NCBI RefSeq assembly: GCF_029407905.1
Contig: NC_073628.1
Location: 86,424,501-86,488,500, forward strand
From: Bubalus kerabau
Taxonomy: Eukaryota; Chordata; Mammalia; Artiodactyla; Bovidae
Direction: 5' to 3'
DNA: 64,000 nucleotides
Below are positions 58,076 to 64,000 of the stretch, piece after piece (position 1 is the stretch's first letter; every line of letters starts with the position of its first letter). The position numbers and the translations under genes are program-made. Under the pieces are notes generated by a model, which did not search any database, was not told the origin of the DNA, and worked only from the letters and a program-made list of their open reading frames with translations.

Positions 58076-58290
58076 GATGCTCAGTTGCTCACTCCTGTCC
58101 AACTCCTTGTGACTCCACGGACTGTAGCCCGCCTGGCTTCTCTGTCCATGGGATTCTCTAGACAAGAATACTGGAGTGGGTTGCCATTTTCTCTTCCAGG
58201 GGATCCCCACAACCCAGGGATCAAACCCTTGTCTCCGGGTAATTCCTGCACTGGCAGGGGATTCTTTACCACTGCGCTGCCTGGGAAGCT
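58076..58290 (-). repeat. Bov-tA SINE, right arm of an inverted pair
   Basis: gatgctcagttgctcactcc start and reversed head ending gcgctgcctgggaagctcc. Only 12 bp separate it from the plus-strand copy. Confidence 0.92.
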
Positions 58291-60178
58291 CCCAGGTGTT
58301 CTGTAATGTTGTATAATGTCAACTATTAAATATTATTTTTATTACAATTGATTCTAAGACAGCCTTTCTCCACCAGGCTCTTGGATTCTACATGAAACAT
58401 CAGTGTGCCTGTAGACCCCAGGCACTTATGAAACCCCCTGAGAACTGACTGGAAGGGACAAAAAGGAAGGTGAGCCAGAGCTCTGGCCAGCACTTAGCAC
58501 CCCATCTTCCAAAGGAAACAATGCCCCAGAGTGTAACCTAGCACTTGCCTCTTGAGCCTTCTCAGACCTGAAGGCGAGGCTTTCTTCAACAACTTGGACT
58601 CAATGTTTCATATTCCCAGAAACTATGCCCCTGATACCCCGCGTCATCACACCACACTTTCCAGACTCCAAGCCTCCAAAACTGGAGACTACATGCAGGT
58701 TCATTCATCTCTTAGAACTGGATTTCATGGCACACACTTTCCTTCGAAATCCATATGTTCCCCTGGATGAACCATTCATTGGTGGGAACACCAGTAGTAA
58801 TTATCAACCACCCCTGGTAGGAAGCACATGAGGAACACATTAATTAAGGCTCCACAGCCCACCAATAAGGTAAGTTTTCCACTGGACCTGTTCCCGTCTC
58901 AATCCCACCAGTGTCTTCTCTTCTCGTTGCAAAGGAAGACTTCAGGCAGATGGAATGTATCACGGACACTGAAAACAGGGTGCCCTCGGGCAATCTCTCC
59001 CTAAGCCCTGAGAAGAGCCTGGTTAATGATGTTTACATTCAGCCTTCTGGGTTTTCATATAAGACAATATGCATCTCTGAATATACATCCATCTAGTTTG
59101 ACACCTAGCTGTAATGTTGGTTATAAAGGATTACTCACTGGAAGTTCTTACTTAAAAAGAAGTATCCCTCCCTGTTGAACTGCCTTCTTGACAATCTCCA
59201 CTCGTGGTCTGCAGTTCTCCTAGAATCAAATTCACTGCCCACTTGTTATCTCTCTCCTCCTTTGATATGGGCCTCATTAGTGAGGAGAGTAAAAACACAC
59301 ACAACTCTGAGAGGAGAGCAATTTGGTTCGACGCCACTACACCACTGCTAGGAGAGGACACTGCAGCACCCTGTCACGTCAAATGAGAGGCTCCTCAAGG
59401 AGGCAGAGAATATTTATCAGGTCTGTGGGTGAGATTCCCAGCCTAGAGACTCTGGAGGACTTCTGGAGAAATAAACAAAGCTTAGTGCTCAGTAATGTAA
59501 CATTTGTATTCCCCCCTTACAGTAATCATCAACACTTGCCCACAACTGTCCTCACTTGTTGAAAAAGAAAATCTATTCCTTGTTTTTCTGGTGAATTGAC
59601 AGGAGGTCTGACACTCCAGGAAAAGAAGAGTATTCCAATATTAGCCTTATGTAAAAAGATCAAAGATCTGGGACTAGGAAGGAGAGTTACATCTCTCTAC
59701 CAGAGACCAGAACGCTAAGAGATGCTGGAGTATGCATTGAGTTTTCCCATTGAATGATGAGTCCCCAGTCACCAATGGGGGAGAAGCTCAAACACGGAAA
59801 CCTGAAATTTTCTCTTTTCCTTTTTATACTACATTTGAGCATTAGAATGTTTCAGGAGTTCCATTGTTCTCTAGACAGATTGACTGAAACATGGGAACGA
59901 GATCCGACACAGTTCTCGTGCCAGCTGAGCTGGTGGCAGTGGGCATTCTCTAAGCAAAGGGAGGGCCACGGAGCTGTGAAGAGAGACTTTGCCAGTTATC
60001 ATTTATGGAGCAACCCACACAGAGGGAAAGACAAGAGAAAAGCTATTTGGTCCATCACTGATTCTAAGCAGATGTGTCTTCCTGAAGCATAAATATTCCA
60101 AGACAGCACGTACAGGTCATATTTTAAATAAGAAAATGCACGTGCGCTGCATGGCCTGCACAACACAGTTTAAGTACT
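58291..60178. other. Long unique intronic stretch
   Basis: About 1.9 kb with no recognised transposon. Several 60-110 codon frames lack known domains. No exon supported. Confidence 0.45.
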
Positions 60179-60187
60179 TCTCACATG

Positions 60188-60453
60188 CTGCTAAGTCACT
60201 TCAGTCGTGTCCGACTCTGTGCGACCCCATAGACGGCAGCCCACCAGGCTCCCCCGTCCCTGGGATTCTCCAGGCAAGAACACTGGAGTGGGTTGCCATT
60301 TCCTTCTCCAATGCAGGAAAGTGAAAAGTGAAAGTGAAGTCGCTCAGTCGTGTCCAACCCTCAGCAACCCCATGGACTGCAGCCTTCCAGGCTCCTCCGT
60401 CCATGGGATTTTCCAGGCAAGAGTACTGGAGTGGGGTGCCATTGCCTTCTTCA
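60188..60453 (-). repeat. Bov-A2 SINE with target-site duplication
   Basis: ctgctaagtcacttcagtcg start and both monomers close to consensus. 9-bp duplication tctcacatg at 60179-60187 and 60454-60462. Confidence 0.94.
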
Positions 60454-60462
60454 TCTCACATG

Positions 60463-61924
60463 GTAGTTGTTGCCAAATCTTAAATATGAAGTAACTGTGG
60501 TTAAAAAAACTACAGCAGGGATAAGAAGAGTTTTGAATCAACTAACTGCTCTGGGATAAACTGCCAATGGGACCTTATGTCTTCACTTCTATAAAATAAA
60601 GAGATGGGCCCACATGATCATGGGGTCTCTTTCACTGGGAACATTTAATGACTCCAAGGGTTTGTATCCAAACTTTAAACATTCCTATTCTCAAGCTTCT
60701 AAAAGTGTTAGGATTAAACTACATTAGCACTTGGAACACATAAGTTAAACAGAACAAAGAATCCCAAGGTCTCTATAGAAAGAAGGACAGTCCATGTACC
60801 CAAGTGCAGCGTAGTTCTAAAAAAACCAGCCCAAACAAGGTCTGTCCAGCCAACCACTCAGCAGCTCTAACTCTTGGAATGTATAGTTGCAACCTAACCA
60901 TTCACTTCAACCTGGGATTCGCTGGTTAAATACTATCAGGCTGGAATATAACCCTCTGAAGGACCAGGGCCTATTTGTATCACAGAAATGTAGACACTCT
61001 CAAAGGCCCTCTCCAAGTCCATCCACTCTTTTTTAAGTCTTGCTACCCGAGAATCACAGGATTTGTAAGTTGGCAGAGCGCTCAGAGGTCTGTACCCAGT
61101 GTGGCATGCCTCTGGTCACACCCCGACAAATGATCTACGTAGCAGGCTAAGAGAAGCCTGCTGCACCTCGCCCAAACCTACCCTGCATATAATACTGCAG
61201 CTTTAATGATTTGAAAGTCCCTTTGTATTTAAACGAAAGGTGTCAATTTGCAATCCTTAACCACGGATCCTAGTTCTACCTAGAGTGAAGACCACAAGTC
61301 TGTGTCCTTTCAAACATTTCAGGGTAACTCCTTCCTTCCTCCTCTCCGTTTCCTCCAGGCTCAACCCCCTCAGATCTAAAATTATTCCTCCCCGAGGTGA
61401 TTTCTAGACTAGTCAGCAACCCACTTGCCTCTGACAGATGGACACAATATTTGGTCAGTGATCTAACAACGTGTTGGTGCTTTTTACCATCCTCTGCCTT
61501 CCGCTGTCAAACTGCTTTCTCTACAAGGGAATGAAGCAAATTAGTCAAGTTAGGTAAGGTTACCACTCACTTTTGGGGCGGTAACATCTCAACAACACAA
61601 CCATGCTTACCCCCTCACACCGATCAGAAGCTGAGGGACATGTGTGAAAATAGGAAAACAACCAAAAACCAGACAGCATGATTAGAACAAAAGAGATTGC
61701 ACACAATCCTGATGCATGGGCCACTGAGGTCATTAATGAATGACTTGTTACATACACCCTGGGTGCCTGTACTGTCACCACATTAAATCCATGTTTCTAG
61801 GGAAGTTTCTCTATAATGTGTGTTTTCAGTTATAACATGAGCTCATTGTTGAAACTCAATAAGCAAAAAATATTACCACACTCTATCCACATTCATGTTA
61901 TTTTGTCCTTAAAATAAATGGGAA
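60463..61924. other. Unique intronic sequence
   Basis: A faint old-SINE-like patch at 61045-61110 (gaatcacaggatttgtaagt) is not firm. No exon recognised. Confidence 0.4.
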
Positions 61925-62483
61925 CCTTGGTGATCTTGCTCAATTTCATGATTCTAAATGCCATCTATATGCCAATGACTCCCAAATTTATATCTTCAGA
62001 CCAGACTATTTCCTGAACTCCAGACTCATTTATCCAACTGCCTGCTTGACAGCTCCTCTTAAATGTCTAATGGACATCTCGACCTCAGCGTACATCCAAA
62101 CTAAACTCCTCGTCTTCCTTCACAAACCTTTTTATCTCACTTAATGGCAAATCCATCCTCACGGTTGATCAAACCAAAAATCTTTGGATTAATCTTTATA
62201 TCCTCACTCTGTCTCAATCTTAAGAGAAATTCTACTGGCTACCTTCAAAATACATCCAGAATCTGGTCACTTCTCCACCATCACTGTTTCTGCCCTGATC
62301 TGAGCCGTCATTACTTCTCATCTAAGTCAATAAAATAGCCTTCTGACTAGGTTCCCTTGTGTGCACCGTATAGTCTTTTCTCAACAAGGCAGTCACAGTG
62401 ATCTTCAGATATGTTAAAAACCTTGCTGTGGCTCCCCATTTACCCAGGACAAAACAAAACAAAGTCCTTCCACTTGCAGGCAT
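61925..62483 (+). repeat. L2 LINE, reverse-transcriptase region
   Basis: Translates in pieces as an L2 polymerase: HLYANDSQIYIF, where the catalytic YADD has become YAND (61972-61983), followed by frame-broken text like LIYPTACLTAPL. It continues to accttgctgtggctccccat, which lies further down the L2 frame. Broken by many indels; interrupted at its right end by a Bov-tA. Confidence 0.75.
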
Positions 62484-62484
62484 G

Positions 62485-62693
62485 CATGTTCAGTTGCTTC
62501 AGTTATGTCTGACTCTTTGTGACCCCATGGACTGTTGCCCACCAGGCTCCTCTGTCCATGAGATTCTCCAGGCAAGAATACGGAAGTGGGTTGCCATCCT
62601 CTCCTCCAGGAGATCTTCCTGACCCGGGGATTGAACTCGAGTCTCTTGCGTTGCAGGCGGATTCTTTACCCACTGAGCCACCTGGGAAGCCCC
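62485..62693 (-). repeat. Bov-tA SINE inserted in L2
   Basis: catgttcagttgcttcagtt start and reversed head ending gagccacctgggaagccc. Duplication ccacttgcaggcatg / ccacttgtaggcatg at 62470-62484 and 62694-62708 (15 bp, one mismatch). Confidence 0.94.
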
Positions 62694-62733
62694 CCACTTG
62701 TAGGCATGTACTGAAATAAAAATACATATGCAG

Positions 62734-63040
62734 GGACTTCCCTGATGGTCCAGTGGTTAAGAATCTGCCTGCCAATGCAGGGAACAGGGTTCAATCCTTG
62801 GTCCAGGAAGATTCTACATATTGTGGGGCAACTAAGCTGGCACCCCACAACTACTGAGCCCACACACCTGAAGCCTGTGTTCTGCAACAAGAGAAGCCAC
62901 CGCAATGAGAAGCCCTCAGACCACAACTAGAGAGTAGCCCCTGCTCGCCACAACTAGAGAAAGCCCTTACGTAGCAACAAAGACCTAGTGAAACCAAAAA
63001 TAAAATACACAAGCAAATAAATAAAATAAAAAAAAACACA
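62734..63040 (+). repeat. CHR-2 type SINE
   Basis: agggacttccctgatggtcc head, body through gtagcaacaaagacctagtg, and an A-rich tail. Flanking aaaatacata / aaaacacata suggests a 10-bp duplication. Confidence 0.9.
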
Positions 63041-63245
63041 TACCCACACCAAACCTTGTACAACATATTCATGGCAGCATTATTCATAAAAGCCAAAAAG
63101 TAGAACCAACTCAAATGTTCATCAACTGATGAACAGAAAAACAAAACGTGACATATTCTTGTAGTGGAATGTTATTTGGCTGTACAAAGGGTGAAATGTT
63201 GATACATGCTGCAAGTGCATGAGCCTTGAAAACATTATGGTAATG
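63041..63245 (+). mobile_element. L1 3' region fragment, sense
   Basis: atattcatggcagcattatt, caaatgttcatcaactgatg, and gagccttgaaaacattatgg follow the L1 region upstream of its 3' UTR. Confidence 0.78.
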
Positions 63246-63251
63246 TCTGAA

Positions 63252-63590
63252 GCTCCGATTTCTCCACATCCTTGCCAACACTCAAAACACCACAAAAGCC
63301 CCGTGTCTTTTTCCTTATAGCTCTCCTAGGTGTGAAACAGTAGCTCGCTGTGGTTTTGTTTTGCATTTGCCTAATGACTAATGAGTTCAAGCATCTTTTC
63401 ATATGCTTTTAGCTATTTATATATCTGGGAAAATGTCTATTCAAACCTTTTACCCTTTGAAAAATTGAGTTGTTGCATTTTTGTCTTTGGGTTATAAGAG
63501 TTCTTTTTATAGTCCAGATACTACACCCTCCTAGGATATGTGATTTGTAAATATATCTCCCATTCTTCTTGCTGATTTTTATTCCCACCC
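63252..63590 (-). mobile_element. L1 fragment, antisense
   Basis: tttctccacatccttgccaa, gttttgcatttgcctaatga, aaaatgtctattcaaacctt and taagagttctttttatagtc are antisense L1 text from the part that lies 5' of the preceding fragment in an intact L1. Confidence 0.78.
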
Positions 63591-64000
63591 ACCCAATGAC
63601 CTTCTGACTCCCAGCCTGGACCCAATCCAGGATATCTCAGGTTGCCCTTGCCGCCTTCTCAGCAACTGGCACCAGGAAGTTCCTCCTCCTCAACTGTTGG
63701 TCAACTAACACATTCTCAACAGAACTGGGGCCAGCAATGGCACCCTTGACAAACATGGACAAGTATGATCTGATTGCCATCCATCAGGTCAACTGTCTGT
63801 GCAGCTCAGTCCAAGAGGCTGAAGTGGCCACAGTCTCTGCAGGGCACAGCAGCTGGCTGCTCCAGGGCCAGTCAAAAGCTCACCATCCAGGGAAGGAGGA
63901 CACGTGAACAGAGGTGTTCATCAGAGTTTTTAACTTTGAGTGGGCATACAATACCCCAGTCAATCAATGCTAATGTGGCTAAGAACACTCGTTTACAAAG
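63591..64000. other. Unidentified segment
   Basis: GC-richer than the flanking L1 pieces, with fragmentary coding-like text but no long frame. It could be the start of a processed pseudogene or unique intron; I do not recognise a source gene. Confidence 0.3.

Larger units (their letters stand above)
991..64000 (-). other. KIF26B: KIF26B long intron, upstream side
   Basis: Everything right of the exon appears to be one intron (or several without recognisable exons between them). No other open frame on either strand combines splice sites with a protein I recognise. KIF26B is known to have very large 5' introns. Repeats below should be read against a minus-strand transcript. Confidence 0.65.

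Noticed and set aside
60188..60453. Trinucleotide (CTG/CAG)n tracts as disease-type expansions
   Set aside because: Short runs that form the normal end of Bov-A2 elements.
63591..64000. Processed pseudogene at the right edge
   Set aside because: Coding-like words but no source gene recognised, no poly(A), and the window ends before it can be tested.

Overview
The window is nuclear DNA from a ruminant, almost certainly a bovid and probably cattle-like. The evidence is the repeat set: tRNA-derived Bov-tA SINEs, dimeric Bov-A2 SINEs, seven 3' fragments of the RTE-type LINE BovB, and cetartiodactyl CHR SINEs. These lie over older mammal-wide layers (MIR, L2, L1M, MER1, MER5A). There are no bacterial-type operons, no CRISPR array, and no free-standing tRNA or rRNA gene.

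I can support one host coding exon, at 784-967 on the minus strand. It encodes 61 complete codons and has good splice sites on both sides. The peptide matches, from memory, the segment of the kinesin-11 family protein KIF26B that leads into the motor domain. Positions 1-783 are then the following intron and 968-64000 the preceding, very long intron. The gene is read right to left, so minus-strand repeats are sense to its transcript and plus-strand repeats are antisense.

Layout. 1-12 kb: the exon, sparse SINEs, an L2 reverse-transcriptase remnant, two oppositely oriented MER1 pieces, and a repeat-poor stretch (10.4-12.4 kb) that looks like conserved non-coding DNA. 12-24 kb: many SINEs with intact target-site duplications, MIR and L2 pieces, microsatellites, and a short 23-32 bp triplication. 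24-31 kb: largely unique DNA, then a three-level nest (MER5A, L1, BovB) at 28 kb. 31-41 kb: an inverted Bov-tA pair, two BovB ends, and a MIR split by a SINE. 41-45 kb: a decayed antisense L1M interrupted by Bov-A2 and by BovB. 45-52 kb: unique DNA with SINEs and a possible conserved element near 49.1 kb. 52.5-56.6 kb: the most structured part, with BovB inside a Bov-tA dimer inside an L1 3' end, followed 1.5 kb later by a closely related BovB in the opposite orientation. 56.7-64 kb: CHR SINEs, an inverted Bov-tA pair, a 37-bp L1 tail insertion, and an L2 with a decayed catalytic box.

The longest open frame (365 codons, 52855-53952) is a broken BovB reverse transcriptase, not a host gene. I found no convincing undescribed biological system. 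The best leads are the inverted repeat pairs as double-stranded RNA in a long pre-mRNA, the repeat-poor candidate regulatory stretches, and the repeated loss or change of one CpG codon across BovB copies. Repeat family names and consensus comparisons come from memory; no alignment was run, so boundaries without a stated target-site duplication are good to about 5-20 bp.
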